Shown: piece after piece, positions 1-10,264 of the stretch
Numbering within the stretch: the stretch's first letter is position 1
Layout of the letters: each line of letters opens with the position of its first letter
Source of the DNA: Symbiodinium natans
Lineage: Eukaryota; Sar; Dinophyceae; Suessiales; Symbiodiniaceae
Length of the DNA stretch: 64,000 nt
Direction: 5' to 3'
NCBI GenBank assembly: GCA_905221605.1
Contig: CAJNDS010000529.1
Location: 1 to 64,000, forward strand
The notes under the pieces: model-generated
Seen by the model: only the letters and a program-made list of their open reading frames with translations
Told to the model about the DNA's origin: nothing
Databases searched by the model: none
Program-made: the position numbers and the translations under genes

Positions 1-205
1 GAGAAAAGAGAGAAAGAGAGAAAAGAGAGAAAGAGAGAAAGAGAGAAAAAGAGAAAGAGAGAAAAAGAGAAAGAGAGATAGATAAGCGAAGAAAGAGAGA
101 TAGATAAGCGAAAGAATTACAGCATTATAAAGAGAAAGAGAAAGAGAAAGGGAAAGGAAAAAGACGAGCGAGAAAGAGAGAGAGAGAGAGAGAGATCACG
201 TCGGA
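1..205. repeat. purine (GAAA/GA) microsatellite
   Basis: Almost pure A/G sequence built of GAGAAA and GAGA units, with two near-copies of a GATAGATAAGCG segment near 79-112. No coding frame is credible here. Confidence 0.85.
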
Positions 206-375
206 GCGATTTGGGGATTCGTTTCAGATCGAAGAGGATGGGCGGGGCCACGAAGCCTGGAAGGACAGCCTGCCTTCATGGTTCATCACGGGGCGCTCAA
301 GGGGGGTCTGCTTCGTCTGGGTGAGGGTTTTTTCTCTAGGGGGGGGTTGGTGTGGGTGAAGGTTTTTTTTGGTTT

Positions 376-402
376 GGGGGGGGGGGGGGGGGGGGGGGGG
401 GG
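376..402. repeat. poly-G run of 27 bases
   Basis: Uninterrupted G homopolymer in a G-rich stretch (300-415). The proline-rich reading on the opposite strand is a product of low complexity. The exact length is likely to be unreliable in assembly. Confidence 0.8.
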
Positions 403-677
403 AAGGGGGGAGGTTAAGCTTTATATGCGGGATCTGTAGTCTCAGTGAAGGACAGAGCGGCGCAAATGACATAAGGCAGTCCCCATGTTTTATAGTTCCA
501 GCTAGAGCAGGCAGCTGCTAACTCATCGCGACACAGATCCATGCCGTGGGAACCGAAGTTACTACACGTAACATATATGTATGCATATGCATTAAGCTGG
601 ATTGGCATGATTCCATGTCTTCGTCCTGATTGCCCGAATTTGCGCAAGCCACGCTGCTTTGCATTGCATCGCAGTAT

Positions 678-877
678 TCATGATCGAAAGCAGTGCTTGA
701 GCTTATCCCGCCACTCTGTCGGCAAGGAAAGCTGCCTGTTTGACCTCAGATAAGTCAGCACCGCCATCATCTGCGCATCACCCCAATCGTCCTGAAGATC
801 CAGGAATTTCTGGAGCATGTCAACATCGATCGTTCTGGCAGCAGGTGCCTGGGATAAGGTCATTTGCAGCCAGGCTT
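678..877 (-). CDS. terminal exon, CSSWV-family gene
   Basis: After CGCTAG, reads AWLQMTLSQAPAARTIDVDM, LQKFLDLQDDWGDAQMMAVL and a stop at 678-680. Helix-rich C-terminal tail, no named domain. Upstream intron would carry a CCCTAAACCC segment. Confidence 0.6.
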
Positions 878-899
878 CTAGCGAAGGGTTTAGGGTTTC

Positions 900-1021
900 A
901 TGGGGAAAGAGGGATTGCGGGTGTGTCGCCAGGACTCCTCCATCTCGAATCTTCTGGTCTCTCGGTTCTCCCGTAGCTGTTCGAAGCTGCGTAGGTAACG
1001 AAGAGCAAAGCCCATTGGGTA
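900..1021 (-). CDS. exon, CSSWV-family gene (ends approximate)
   Basis: Begins after GAGGCAG with YPMGFALRYLRSFEQLRENR and runs to a proline-rich end near 900. A second frame is also open through here into the last exon, so the 3' end is uncertain. Confidence 0.55.
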
Positions 1022-1104
1022 CTGCCTCGCTGAAGCCAATCTGCAATCCACACACACACACATGCAGATACAGACACGGTCGATCATGGAGCAATGCTGC
1101 AGAC

Positions 1105-1348
1105 AAAGTACTCAGACCGCTTCATATGTTTGTTCCCATGATACTTGGCCCGCCCATCTTTACCGATAGTTCTGGTGACCAACTTGCGACAGCCGGCTCT
1201 GTCTTTCCTGGTCAACCTACCAGTGCGGAACCGTAGTATCGCTGGGTCATTCGAGACAATGACCGACCTCTTTGGTGTTAAACTTCCGTACTTTCTCATC
1301 CAGAAGTAAACAGTGTGCACCTTGGATGCATATATACATGTACGCAGC
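1105..1348 (-). CDS. exon, CSSWV-family gene
   Basis: Follows GCCTCAG and ends TACTTT|GTCTGC. Reads LRTCIYASKVHTVYFWMRKY, GSLTPKRSVIVSNDPAILRF and later KDGRAKYHGNKHMKRSEYF, a lysine-rich continuation typical of this family. Confidence 0.75.
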
Positions 1349-1449
1349 CTGAGGCGGCGCGTGCACCCTAAACCCCTCAAAACCCTAAACCCTATAAAGA
1401 CAGCTATGCAGTCTGAGAATCCTTTACAGCCTTGGCCAGTTGCCGGAAC

Positions 1450-1539
1450 CTCTTGTGCCGGAACATTAAGCTGGAGGAGGGCTGTTCCAGCGTCCACGTG
1501 ATTCTCAGCGCGGACATCAGGACAGCCAGCAAGCAGAAC
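1450..1539 (-). CDS. exon, CSSWV-family gene
   Basis: Follows TTTCAG, ends AAGAG|GTTCCG, 90 nt. Reads FCLLAVLMSALRITWTLEQP followed by SSSLMFRHK, matching the family's 'WxLEQPxSS' segment. Phase joins on both sides. Confidence 0.75.
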
Positions 1540-1656
1540 CTGAAATAGCAGGCGAGGTTACAGGGGGCTTTGGTTTAGATTAGTTCGCATTTGGCTCAAC
1601 TCTGGGAGGGCCGAAACGGCGAAACACAGCTTTCACAGAATTGCTGTCCTGATAAC

Positions 1657-1827
1657 CGACTGACCATCGTATTGGCCTCCCGGACAGATCGTTTAGAAGT
1701 GTCCCCATGTGGGGCAAGCCACGTACGCAATGTACTTCCACGACTCACCATCACCCAGCTGCTGCAAGCTAGCCCAAAATGGGCCACCGATCGCGGCTTC
1801 ATCTTGAGGATGGTTACCAGAAGCAGC
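1657..1827 (-). CDS. exon, CSSWV-family gene
   Basis: Follows CTCTAAG and ends at GTCAGTCG|GTTATC. Encodes the family core: KPRSVAHFGLACSSWVMVSR then GSTLRTWLAPHGDTSKRSVR and EANTMVS. In phase with both neighbours. Confidence 0.8.
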
Positions 1828-1902
1828 CTTAGAGTTTGTTACTTCGAGGCAATGCAGGGTTCTACCTCTAGCAGTTGCAGGACATGTGTTGGGCCAGGAA
1901 AC

Positions 1903-2072
1903 GCCATGCCACTTGGCTCCAGCATGTCCAGTGGGTTATGCTGGCTTTGTACACGAGGGTGCTGGGCGGGGTCCCACATTTTGAGGTCCAGGGAGGCCAC
2001 TTGAAAGCCGGCGAAACGTAGGATTCGGGTCAATCTACCCGAGCCTGCACAGCCTTCCAATGCATCCCACTC
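1903..2072 (-). CDS. exon, CSSWV-family gene (first seen)
   Basis: Follows a CTCGCAG acceptor and ends at ATGGC|GTTTCC. Reads EWDALEGCAGSGRLTRILRF and then the DLKMWDPAQH and NPLDMLEPSGM segments. 170 nt; leaves 2 nt that complete an Ala codon in the next exon. Confidence 0.75.
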
Positions 2073-2486
2073 CTGCGAGCAAGCGCGCGCTCGCATGACC
2101 TATCTGGAATTAAAGAAGTCCTACGTCAGAAGCAGCAGTGCCTAATGCCCCCCACCTGCGTCAAATCCAGCCCTTGCATCTGCATCAACAGGAGTACCGC
2201 CAGCATAAGAACCTGGGCTGAATATGGCTGGAGTGTCTTATATGTGGGATCACACACTGGATATAGATCTTGAAAAACGCTTATGATGCATAAAGCTTAG
2301 GGACGCCAGGTGCTCCAACACGAATCAGATGATGCAGGGTGCTTTGCAATCTAGGCCATGGCACCGCCATGACGCAGAGCAGTGTCCCCCTAAACGCCTA
2401 CAAAGACAGCACCCTTCCTTCTTCCAAACGCTACACGCATCATGCAGATATATAGATCATCGTGTCACAACTCGATCAATGACCCG

Positions 2487-2576
2487 TCAGACAACGCAGG
2501 GGGCACCGGGCTTCAGGAAGCCTTTGCGAATCTTCCACGCCTTGCTCATCCCTCGACATTGGTCTGCCACCACCAC
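2487..2576 (-). CDS. small minus-strand exon, possibly terminal
   Basis: Follows TTGCCAG and reads VVVADQCRGMSKAWKIRKGF then LKPGAPCVV and TGA at 2487-2489. An internal CCCG|GTGCCC could be a donor instead of the stop being used. It may end the upstream lysine-rich gene or precede the CSSWV gene; I cannot tell. Confidence 0.5.
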   Translation of the reverse strand: MVVADQCRGMSKAWKIRKGFLKPGAPCVV

Positions 2577-2931
2577 CTGGCAAATATGGCTTAAACAATG
2601 ACCGGCGCAACAAGACCAGCCACTCCCTTGTAAGCACTATGGATGCTGTCGTTTTGAACTTCGCACGCGCACAGTCTACTCGGTTCGAGCCAGATTGCCC
2701 TGGCAGCCTGCAGCCTGGCCACTCCGAGTGCAAGTACTTGCGTCTTAAGTTTTGTTTGACAAATATCGAAAGGGCCCTATGCAGCAGGCTGCTTCCCAAA
2801 CATGCAAGGATATCCCTGCATGTGTAAAGTCTGGAACTCGCTACGGCAGCTTATGGAGCACGTGTTCGAGCTAGTCCCCCGAGCCTCATCTTTTAAAGAT
2901 CCTTAACGAATCCACACAGCAAATCCACATA

Positions 2932-4071
2932 TCACCGTCGAGGGCGGCCAGGCTGTCCTCGAGGAACATACCCCGGTCGGCGACACTGACTGCACCCGCT
3001 CGCAGACTGCCGGCATCTGCTGCACCCGTAAGCAGGGCGATCATTGGCATCGTTGTGGGCGTTTCCACGCCCCGAGTTGCCAGCTCCACGGCCACTGCCA
3101 CGGCCGTTTCCACGGCCGGCTCCGCGGCCATTTCCACGGCCAACAACGAGGGGCTCTGTGGCGGCCTCCGTGGTCTCAGTCTCTGCTGTCTTCTTCTTAC
3201 GATTCTTCTTTGCAGGGGCGGGCTCCTCATCGCCCGGCGGCGTCTTCTTCGCTTTCTTCTTGCCATTGTTCTGATCATCCTCATCGGCCGCACTTGGCCT
3301 CTTCTTTGCTTTCTTGGTCTTCTTGTCCTCGTCCTTCTCGTCCTCGTCCTCGTCCGTCTCCGGCGCCTTCTTCGCTTTCTTGGTCTTGGCCTTCTTGTCC
3401 TCGTCCTTTTCGTCCTCGTCCTCGTCCGTCTCCGGCGCCTTGTTGGCTTTCTTGGTCTTGGTCTTCTTGTCCTCGTCCCGCTCGTCCTTGTCGGTTGTCG
3501 CCGGCGCCTTGTTGGCTTTCTTGGTCTTGGTCTTCTTGTCCTCGCCCTTCTCGTCCTCGTCGGTTGTCTCCGGCGCCTTCTTCGCTTTCTTGGTCTTCTT
3601 GTCCTCGCCCGTCTCGTCCTCGTCCGTTGTCTCCGGCGCCTTCTTCGCTTTCTTGGTCTTGGTCTTCTTGTCCTTGTCCTTCTCGTCCTCGTCGGCCGTC
3701 TCTCGTGCCTTCTTCACTTTCTTGGTCTTCTTGTCCTCGTCCTTCTGGTCCTCGTCGGCCGTCTCCGGCGCCTTGTTGGCTTTCTTGGTCTTGGTCTTCT
3801 TGCTAACGTCCTTCTCGTCCTCGTCGGTTGTCTCCGGCACCTTCTTCGCTTTCTTGGTCTTCTTGTCCTCGTCCGTCTCGTCCTCGTCGGTCGTCTCCCG
3901 CGCCTTCTTCGCTTTCTTGGTCGTCTTGCCCTGCTTGGCACGGTTTCCCACATCGGCTGCGCTCGGCTTGTTCCCATCCGCAGCATCAGCCGTTGGGGCC
4001 TTCTTCTTCTTTGCCTGGAGTGACTGACGCAAAGCTGCTTGGCTCGCTGGAGCCACCACAGCAGGGTCAAC
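2932..4071 (-). CDS. exon, KKTKKAKKAPETTDEDE repeats plus RG and Cys tail
   Basis: About 380 codons after TTGTCAG. N end reads VDPAVVAPASQAALRQSLQA. About fifteen imperfect units of Lys-rich then Asp/Glu-rich sequence follow (roughly residues 45-270), then GNGRGAGRGNGRGSGRGAG and CSRCRQSASGCSQCRRPG to a stop at 2932. The plus-strand readings of this interval (Leu/Val-rich) are shadows. The repeat length is likely polymorphic. Confidence 0.75.
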   Translation of the reverse strand, partial: VDPAVVAPASQAALRQSLQAKKKKAPTADAADGNKPSAADVGNRAKQGKTTKKAKKARETTDEDETDEDKKTKKAKKVPETTDEDEKDVSKKTKTKKANKAPETADEDQKDEDKKTKKVKKARETADEDEKDKDKKTKTKKAKKAPETTDEDETGEDKKTKKAKKAPETTDEDEKGEDKKTKTKKANKAPATTDKDERDEDKKTKTKKANKAPETDEDEDEKDEDKKAKTKKAKKAPETDEDEDEKDEDKKTKKAKKRPSAADEDDQNNGKKKAKKTPPGDEEPAPAKKNRKKKTAETETTEAATEPLVVGRGNGRGAGRGNGRGSGRGAGNSGRGNAHNDANDRPAYGCSRCRQSASGCSQCRRPGYVPRGQPGRPRR

Positions 4072-4138
4072 CTGACAAACTTACAAACATGCACTTTAGA
4101 CCAAATCGATCACCATGCGCTGCACTACCCTAGGCCAT

Positions 4139-4458
4139 GGGGTAAAGATTCGAAGAATTTCGCATCAATGTTTGAGGGTCAAGGTCGGAGCGTCCGGCCT
4201 TGGGCGGTGTAATGTCCGGCACACTCTTGTCCAAGGGTGCAGGGGTCACCGGCGGGCTGCCGTGCGTAGCAGCTGCTGACATGATGGCTTCCGCGTCGTA
4301 GGCCTGTGTCTCCTGTATGTGAGGTATCCATCTGGAGCTATGGACAAATGTGCTGGAACGAATTGCGGGAAATGAGAGGGATGCCCTGTCCTGGTGGTCC
4401 GGAGTGGTAGTGGCGCGGCGAAGCTTCGGAGGGCTGTCTGGAATCAGAACTGCATCAC
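4139..4458 (-). CDS. exon, Ser/Pro-rich segment
   Basis: After CCTGCAG reads DAVLIPDSPPKLRRATTTPD and continues Ser/Pro/Ala-rich to LYPMA and a stop near 4130. Probably disordered linker. Donor not resolved. Confidence 0.5.
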
Positions 4459-4771
4459 CTGCAGGCGCCACGTGTGGATCAAAAGGGTTTAGGGTTTAGG
4501 GATCAAGGTTAGGGCTGAAGGTCTAGGATTTTTGTCAACGCCAAGCTCGATCTAGGGCTTATAGGGTTTAGGTGATTACATTTCCCTCAGTCCACCTTCC
4601 TGGCTCATAGCCGCCAAAGCAATTGACGGCCAAAGGTTTCGCTTGGGCCTGTAGCGCAGTTGTGCTGTTACACGGTTACACAGACGTCTTGCGGATTTGC
4701 GCATCAGTTTCACGTGAGTATACTGAACACAACAGAAATCGTATTAACACATTGACCTAGCCACCCTGTAC

Positions 4772-5108
4772 CCAGTTCGTCTTGCAACTCCTTGATTCTC
4801 AAGAGCTTGGCGTGCAAGTCAGCACGTTTGCTTTGCAAACCCGAAGGAGCAGCATCTGGATGGGGCCTAATGGCATCGTGCATCTCCCTGGGCGATGGCA
4901 TTCCGCGAGTCTCTGCAGCATCATGATGCCCCTCGTCTTCCTCAACCTCCTCATCATCCTCTGCTTCCTCTTCCTCCCCCCCTTCATAGTGTTCCTCACC
5001 CTCGTCTCCCTCCTCCTCCAAGTTTGTCTCCTGGATTTCCTCCTCCTCTGGATACGAATGCCCACTCAGCTGGGCACACTTACGGAAAAGTTTGCGAACC
5101 TCCCAAGC
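4772..5108 (-). CDS. exon, acidic Glu-rich segment
   Basis: After GCTCAG reads AWEVRKLFRKCAQLSGHSYP, then a Glu/Asp-rich run of about 40 residues and a coiled-coil-like LHAKLLRIKELQDEL; ends CTGG|GTACAG. Confidence 0.6.
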
Positions 5109-5373
5109 CTGAGCTAGCAAAGTAAAGCAACGTACACCAACAGCCAAGAAACATTCGCCTAACCTGAATGGGTTCCTCATGCAGCCTATCTACAGGTACA
5201 CTCCTCAGGAATTGGGCTTGACCACACAACAAGTATGGCCGACGGAACAGTAGGATTCGTAGGCTTAAGGTTATTTTAGGATTCAGGGTGATGTAGATAC
5301 AGAGTTCAGGCTGCTAATAACATGATGTTTGGAACTCAACTGGGTTTTACGATTGGGACGTGGGTTCAATGCC

Positions 5374-5518
5374 AAATGTCTCTGGGAATCTGCTCCCTGC
5401 GCTTGGCATCAGCATAGCGACGCCAAAGGAAGGAATACAAGCTCTTCAAGCTCCAAGCATCTCGGTAGCTTTGCTTCGCTGACGGCGTGTAGGCGACCTT
5501 CTTGAAGAGACGCACCAC
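5374..5518 (-). CDS. exon, unknown helical protein
   Basis: After TATCTCAG reads VVRLFKKVAYTPSAKQSYRD then AWSLKSLYSFLWRRYADAKR and REQIPRDIWH before an in-frame TGA; the donor near the end is not clear. Confidence 0.55.
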
Positions 5519-5559
5519 CTGAGATACGTTTAGCTTAAGAGGTGCCTCGATCAAGGTCC

Positions 5560-5722
5560 CTAAACCCTAAACCCTAAATGTAAACCCTATGAACCCCATA
5601 AACCCTCCTATAAAGCACATAAACCCGATATAGACCCTATAAAGCCTATATCCCCTATAGACCCTATAAACCCTATAGACCCTTTTATCAACCCTATAAA
5701 CCCTATAAACCCTAAACCATAA
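5560..5722. repeat. degenerate CCCTAAA/CCCTATAAA array
   Basis: Starts CCCTAAACCCTAAA and turns into a CCCTATAAA-type variant with several TATA-containing units. Non-coding, inside or between minus-strand exons. Confidence 0.8.
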
Positions 5723-5769
5723 GCCATTGACATCCTATTGTCAAATTTCTATAATGCAGACCAGAGCAC

Positions 5770-5982
5770 CTCATACTCCCAGAGTGCTAGGGGTACCTTC
5801 TGAAGCTCCGCTGCTTCTAGGACTTCATAAAGGATTCGCCAATTGGCTTGTAGGGTTTGGGTACACGTCACAAGGTCCTGGTCATCATCGTCCTTTGGGA
5901 TGTGTACCCAGTCAGCCTGGATGCGAAAGCGCCTTCGCACCACGCTTAGCTTCTCCCAGCGGCTAGCCAACTTCAGCGACAT
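5770..5982 (-). CDS. exon with ATG, helical, unknown
   Basis: Reads MSLKLASRWEKLSVVRRRFR, IQADWVHIPKDDDDQDLVTC and ends LALWEYE before GTGCTC. The ATG at 5980-5982 may be the gene's start or an internal Met after GCTGAG. Confidence 0.55.
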
Positions 5983-6495
5983 ATCCTACTCAGCCCTGTG
6001 CAAAATGCTCGTAAGGATCGAACAAGAATAGCTGCAGCAACAACTGCAACTTCAGAAGTGCCTGCATGCACGCCCCCCTTAAGCAGCCTCAAACACGCAG
6101 GGTGGACATTGGATCATCGGATTGACCGCGCTGAGTTGACGCATCAAGCCTGCCAGCTTCGATAGTCTTTCTATTAAGAGTTCAAACCAGGCCATGATGT
6201 GTGCCTCGAGCGTTCAATCTCGATCAGCATGCGCAACCAATAGACCCAGATCCTGCAGATTTGGCCCAATCTGGCTGTACGATGCTTTGAGGGGCTTTAA
6301 GATCCACAAGGCCTTTTAGCTTAACCTCAACCCTTGCAGTCCTGCATCCATGGTAGCTGCTGCGCAGCCAAGGAATGTCCATTGCAGTGAGCGGCTGCTC
6401 TTTGATTTTTCAGGGTTTTGCTCCGGTGAATCCCTATGCTATCTCAAGCCCTGGGAGGCCCGAAGATCCGAACAGCCGTACACCCCCCTTTATAC

Positions 6496-6735
6496 ATATT
6501 ATATATATATATATATACACATATGTATATATATATAGATACATATTATATATATATATATAACTGTAAATTTATAAATAAATAAATAAATGATTACAGG
6601 TATACACTTACTTATAACACACATTTTGTATAAACAACCATAATTAGAAAGTACGACGTTTACGTATATATATATATATACACATATGTGTATATATGTA
6701 TATATGTATATATGTATATATATATATATATATCC
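6496..6735. repeat. AT-dinucleotide-rich tracts
   Basis: (TA)n runs at about 6499-6562 and 6665-6733, with a TAAATAAATAAA segment between. No coding signal; 6040-7440 otherwise holds no exon I can support. Confidence 0.75.
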
Positions 6736-7475
6736 TGAACGGTTTTTGAGCTATATAGACATACATACGTCAGACGACCGCCCTAGCGTGCACCTGCAGA
6801 AAAGCCCAGCAGGCCTGCAACTGCGGGATGCCCAGGGTTGATGTTGCTTGGGGTAGGGTTTAAGGGCCACAACCCCTCATAGAAGCTCTGGCAAGCAGTG
6901 GGATCACAGGGATGAACGGCATCTAAGACAGTTTACTGGAAGTCCATGCCCGCTTGGACTAGGATATTCTGCGATGCACCAGCGGAATCCTATCTAAAAC
7001 CATAAAACTGCGGTTTTCCAGGTTTTGCTGGAAGGTTGCAATTTTTCTGGCAACTTCTCCGAAGACGCTACTTTTTTGAAAGTTGCCAATTATTTTTGGA
7101 CACTTTGGCGCTCTAGGTAGGGATTTCTACTTTTCTGTTTTTGAATGTTCTTAAGCAATTAGTAGTCTTGGGGCTGCATGGTCCCTGCACAGTCCAAAGG
7201 TTAACCTTGGTGTCTCCCCGGAACACGGGGCAGGCAGCGCTTGGAACACTAAATCCCCGAAAGCCTTCACCCAGAAAGTTCCCCCTGTGATCACTCCATG
7301 GGCCGAATCGGAGCAGTTGTCTGTGGCTCTTGTACAATATGGCCAACGTGACCTAGGTCTCGCTAGAGATGGGGCACCAAGGGACAACAGCCGAACTCAG
7401 TAGTTCATCCTGCCTGAGGGTTAGACCCTAAACCCAGAGCATGCGAGGTGTGTTGGCTGCACCATAAGAACCTAC

Positions 7476-7577
7476 CCCCCCCCCCCCCCCTAAACCCTAA
7501 CCCCTACACCCCTCAAACCCTCAACCCTAAACCCCTAAACCCTATACCCCCTCCTCCCCCCCCCCCCCCTCCAGGCT
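7476..7577. repeat. poly-C and CCCTAAA-type tract
   Basis: C runs at about 7477-7490 and 7553-7571 bracket degenerate CCCTAAACCC units. Non-coding. Confidence 0.7.
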
Positions 7578-7714
7578 TTCCAGAGCTTCTTGCCGGAAGC
7601 CGGGCATCTCACGGCACCCCCGGCAAGTGATTGCGCAGAGGGGGGTTAGCGGCCCGCAATTGGGGTTTAGGGTTTGGGGTTTAGGGGTTAATGGTAAAAT
7701 TTCGGGGGCTCCAG

Positions 7715-7925
7715 CCACCCGTCCTCCAGCCACCCACCACAGCAACCTCCCTCCAGCCACCCTCCAACTCCAGCCACCCGCCCAGCCACCCGCCCAGCCA
7801 CCCACCCTCCAACCACCTCCCTCTTTCCAGCCACCAGCCACCCACCCTCCAGCCACCCACCCTCCACCCACCCTGCCTCGTGGTGGGAGGGTGGGTGGCT
7901 GGAGGGTGCGGAGTGGCTGGAGGGA
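7715..7925. repeat. CCAGCCACCC minisatellite with an inverted end
   Basis: About 14 units of CCAGCCACCC(A/G)CC run to 7877, then the complement (GGGTGGGTGGCTGGAGG) appears to 7925, so the tract can fold on itself. Confidence 0.75.
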
Positions 7926-8090
7926 GGCTGGCGTGCCTTAAATTATAACAGGAACCCGAATATGATTTAAGGTAGATTCCTGAATTAAGGGGTTTCGGAG
8001 TCTCCGGGTATCTGGCCCCAATTTTTTGAGCGCGCTTTCGGTGCGGAAGGCGGGAGGTTCGCTGACCCAGAGGAATTCGGCCTGCTGGAG

Positions 8091-8157
8091 TTTAGGGTTT
8101 AGGGTTTAGGGTTTAGGGTTTAGGGTTTAGGGTTTAGCGTTTAGGGTTTAGGGTTTC
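8091..8157 (+). repeat. TTTAGGG array
   Basis: About nine tandem TTTAGGG units with one TTTAGCG variant. Confidence 0.9.
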
Positions 8158-8490
8158 ACGGTTCAGAGCCCTGTGCTGCTGCACACCTCCTCCCCCCGAA
8201 CTTGAAAACCTGAGGGATTACAGGAAGTTCAGTCATGCGCCCCTCAAAGCCCTGGACCCTAAACCCTAAGCGCGGGGGCTCTAAGCCCCAATGACTTTAC
8301 GGCCACTTCTCTACAATATGGTCCCTTTTGGGTCCTCATTAAATTATACGGCTCACCCCAAAAAAGGAGCCGCAATTTGGAGAGCTATCTCTTGGAAAGT
8401 GTTATGTGAAACCAATACTAATGATTTCCTCAAGCGCGTAGACACCACGGAAGGCACCTGGCTTCAACTTGGCGTCGGTCTCGGGATTGC

Positions 8491-8596
8491 AGGGTTTAGG
8501 GTTTAGGGTTTAGGGTTTAGGGTTTAGGGTTTAGGGTTTAGGGTTTAGGGTTTAGGGTTTAGGGTTTAGGGTTTAGGGTTTAGGGTTTAGGGTTTT
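8491..8596 (+). repeat. TTTAGGG array
   Basis: About 15 near-perfect units, one of the cleanest arrays in the window, shortly upstream of the mobile element. Confidence 0.9.
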
Positions 8597-8748
8597 GAAG
8601 CCAGGATATTGACATGTCCAGCAACCGGCTCTCCGACCGATCTGCCAGGACCTTAGCACCGCTGATGGCTCCGGTTTTAGACCAAGGGATTAAGACAATT
8701 TAGGGGCCTTAATACTTAGAATTGGGTTTCGGGGGTTATTGTAGTATA

Positions 8749-8876
8749 ATTGTAAACGGACCATGAGGGAATACTATTAGCACTTATTCGAATTATTCCC
8801 TATAGTAACACTTTAGGTTGTACCTCCAGGTTTCCCTCAGAAGACTTCGTTTATGGCCCATATATTCCTTTTAGGG
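8749..8876 (+). repeat. left 128-bp direct repeat
   Basis: Identical over its whole length to 15296-15423. Begins ATTGTAAACGGACCATGAGG and ends ATATTCCTTTTAGGG. Its first half also belongs to an introner-like sequence that starts upstream near 8697. Confidence 0.95.
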
Positions 8877-8917
8877 AGCATTGCACGTGTGCAAGTAGGG
8901 ACAAGTGAGATTAGGAG

Positions 8918-10128
8918 ATGCAGCAAAAACATCCGCAGATCTTTCGCGGTCCGAGCTGCCAGAAGCTTCTTTTTCGAGTTGCTATGGCCCCAGCTGATGC
9001 GTTTGCGACCCCGTCGACTACCAGGTCTATGGAGGCGGAGAGCGGAGCTGAGGCGACGGCGACTGACACGCCCGTTCGTGTGCCTGACACGTCCGGGGAC
9101 GCTGCCTTAGCTGAGCATTTGCAAGAACAAGAAGCCCAGGCCTCGAACCCCCAGTCCGACCGCGTCAGAGTTCGAGAGGCGTTGATGGCCCTGGCCAGTT
9201 CCGATGCCGACTTGGTGGCCGAGGAGTTGGTGTGGGGTCCGCCTGATGTGACCAGGAGTTTGGCTCGCCTTTTCGTCAACGTGGCGCTCGACCGCTTGGA
9301 AGACACGCGTGCGCCGGATGAGGACTCTAGCAACTCAGAAGATGGGACAGGCCCGTCAGATCAGCCGGCATCCTCGTCACAGCAAGTGGTGCCCATTCAG
9401 AGCCCCCAGCGGCCCACACGTTCACGGAGGCCTTTGCAGTGCCCCAGGAGCAGTTCGTGGACAGCGTGGCCGTCGAGAACTACGGAATGGACCATTCAGC
9501 GGGCACGGGAGTGCAGGTGGACAGCCTGGCAGGACAGCCCAGTTCGAAGGCAGCCGTTGAACAGAAGGTGGGTCAGGCTGTGATCGTGAAGACCCCGCCT
9601 CCCAAGAAGGCGTCGCCGACACCGCCGCCGGCTCCAACCCCTACCTCTTCGACTACGACAGGGAGCGCCTGTCCGTGTGCAGATGGAGGCCCTCGCCCTG
9701 GAGCCCGTCCGTGTGGGGGGATCCTGAGCCCGCCGAACACGTTCACTGGAGATCCCAAAGCGAGGCCCGTTCGTGTCCGAGCACCGCGGCTACCACCATG
9801 GGCACCGGTGCTAGCCCGTGACGGCCTCCCATACAGCATCACACCACCGCCGTACTGGGACCTAACCAGTCGGTGTCGAGTCAGATGTCCCGATTGCCAT
9901 CAGGGACTGTGTTCTCGCACCAACAAACCAGGATATCGTCGAGCTCACAGTCGACATCGTTGTGGGCCATGTAAGGATCAGGCATTGGCCAGAGGCGAAC
10001 ACTAAGCCGCTACCAGGTGGACGTTGACGACCTGTTCGAGTGCCCGTTCGGCAAGGTCGTTGGGTGGGGGCACTCGTTCGTCATAAACTTCGAGGCTAGT
10101 GGTAGCTTTGGCAGAGCCCAAACGTGGC
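8918..10128 (+). pseudogene. element ORF1, frameshifted, Cys/His-rich 3' part
   Basis: Three frames must be joined. Frame one (from 8918) reads through ATPSTTRSMEAESGAEATAT and REALMALASSDADLVAEELV to about 9415. Frame two then reads TEAFAVPQEQFVDSVAVENY, a Pro-rich linker, and a zinc-ribbon-like CRVRCPDCHQGLCSRTNK ... HSRHRCGPCK ending at 10005. A further frame reads DVDDLFECPFGKVVGWGHSF to a TGA at 10128. Either the ORF has decayed or it is expressed by splicing or frameshifting. No family recognised; position suggests a DNA-binding or structural protein of the element. Confidence 0.5.
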
Positions 10129-10264
10129 CCTGAGGATCCGTGGCGCCGTCAGGCAGCCGGAGCAAAAGTGTGCCTCACGTCAGTGCTCAGTTAGGGATTG
10201 TGTGATGCTACCGTCTAGGATGCCTCCGCCGCCTGCGTGTGTGCTCCAGTGTGTGCCCTTCCGG

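Larger units (their letters stand above)
678..2072 (-). other. Spliced gene of the dinoflagellate CSSWV/RGST family (3' part)
   Basis: Minus-strand gene model built from six exons: 1903-2072, 1657-1827, 1450-1539, 1105-1348, about 900-1021 and 678-877. The first four joins keep codon phase and use GT donors and AG acceptors. The joined protein reads EWDALEGCAGSGRLTRILRF, then ALLLVTILKMKPRSVAHFG, LACSSWVMVSRGSTLR, VREANTMVSR, TLEQPSSSLM and VYFWMRKYGSLTPKRS. This order of motifs is one I recognise from many dinoflagellate predicted proteins of unknown function; the start resembles a methyltransferase-like Rossmann glycine motif, which is only a suggestion. The first exon seen begins at an acceptor, so the 5' end lies upstream of 2072. 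Last join (about 900 to 877) would need a very short GA-AG intron or an indel. Confidence 0.75.
2932..5982 (-). other. Spliced gene for Lys/Thr/Asp-repeat protein with Cys-rich tail
   Basis: Minus-strand exons at 5770-5982, about 5374-5518, 4772-5108, about 4139-4458 and 2932-4071 look like one gene. The order gives a helical N-terminal part, an acidic middle, and a long repeat of KKTKKAKKAPETTDEDE units followed by an RG-rich stretch and YGCSRCRQSASGCSQCRRPG. The strongly alternating Lys and Asp/Glu blocks suggest a disordered, nucleus- or nucleic-acid-associated protein; that is inference. The Cys tail resembles short zinc-binding-like motifs seen at the C end of many dinoflagellate predicted proteins. 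Confidence 0.6.

Noticed and set aside
2886-4027. Plus-strand ORFs rich in Leu/Val/Ser over the lysine-repeat exon
   Set aside because: They mirror the repeated minus-strand codons; the minus-strand frame alone has a sensible N-terminus and Cys tail.
8491-8596. A true chromosome end
   Set aside because: Arrays are short, internal, in both orientations and scattered over 56 kb; none runs to a window edge.
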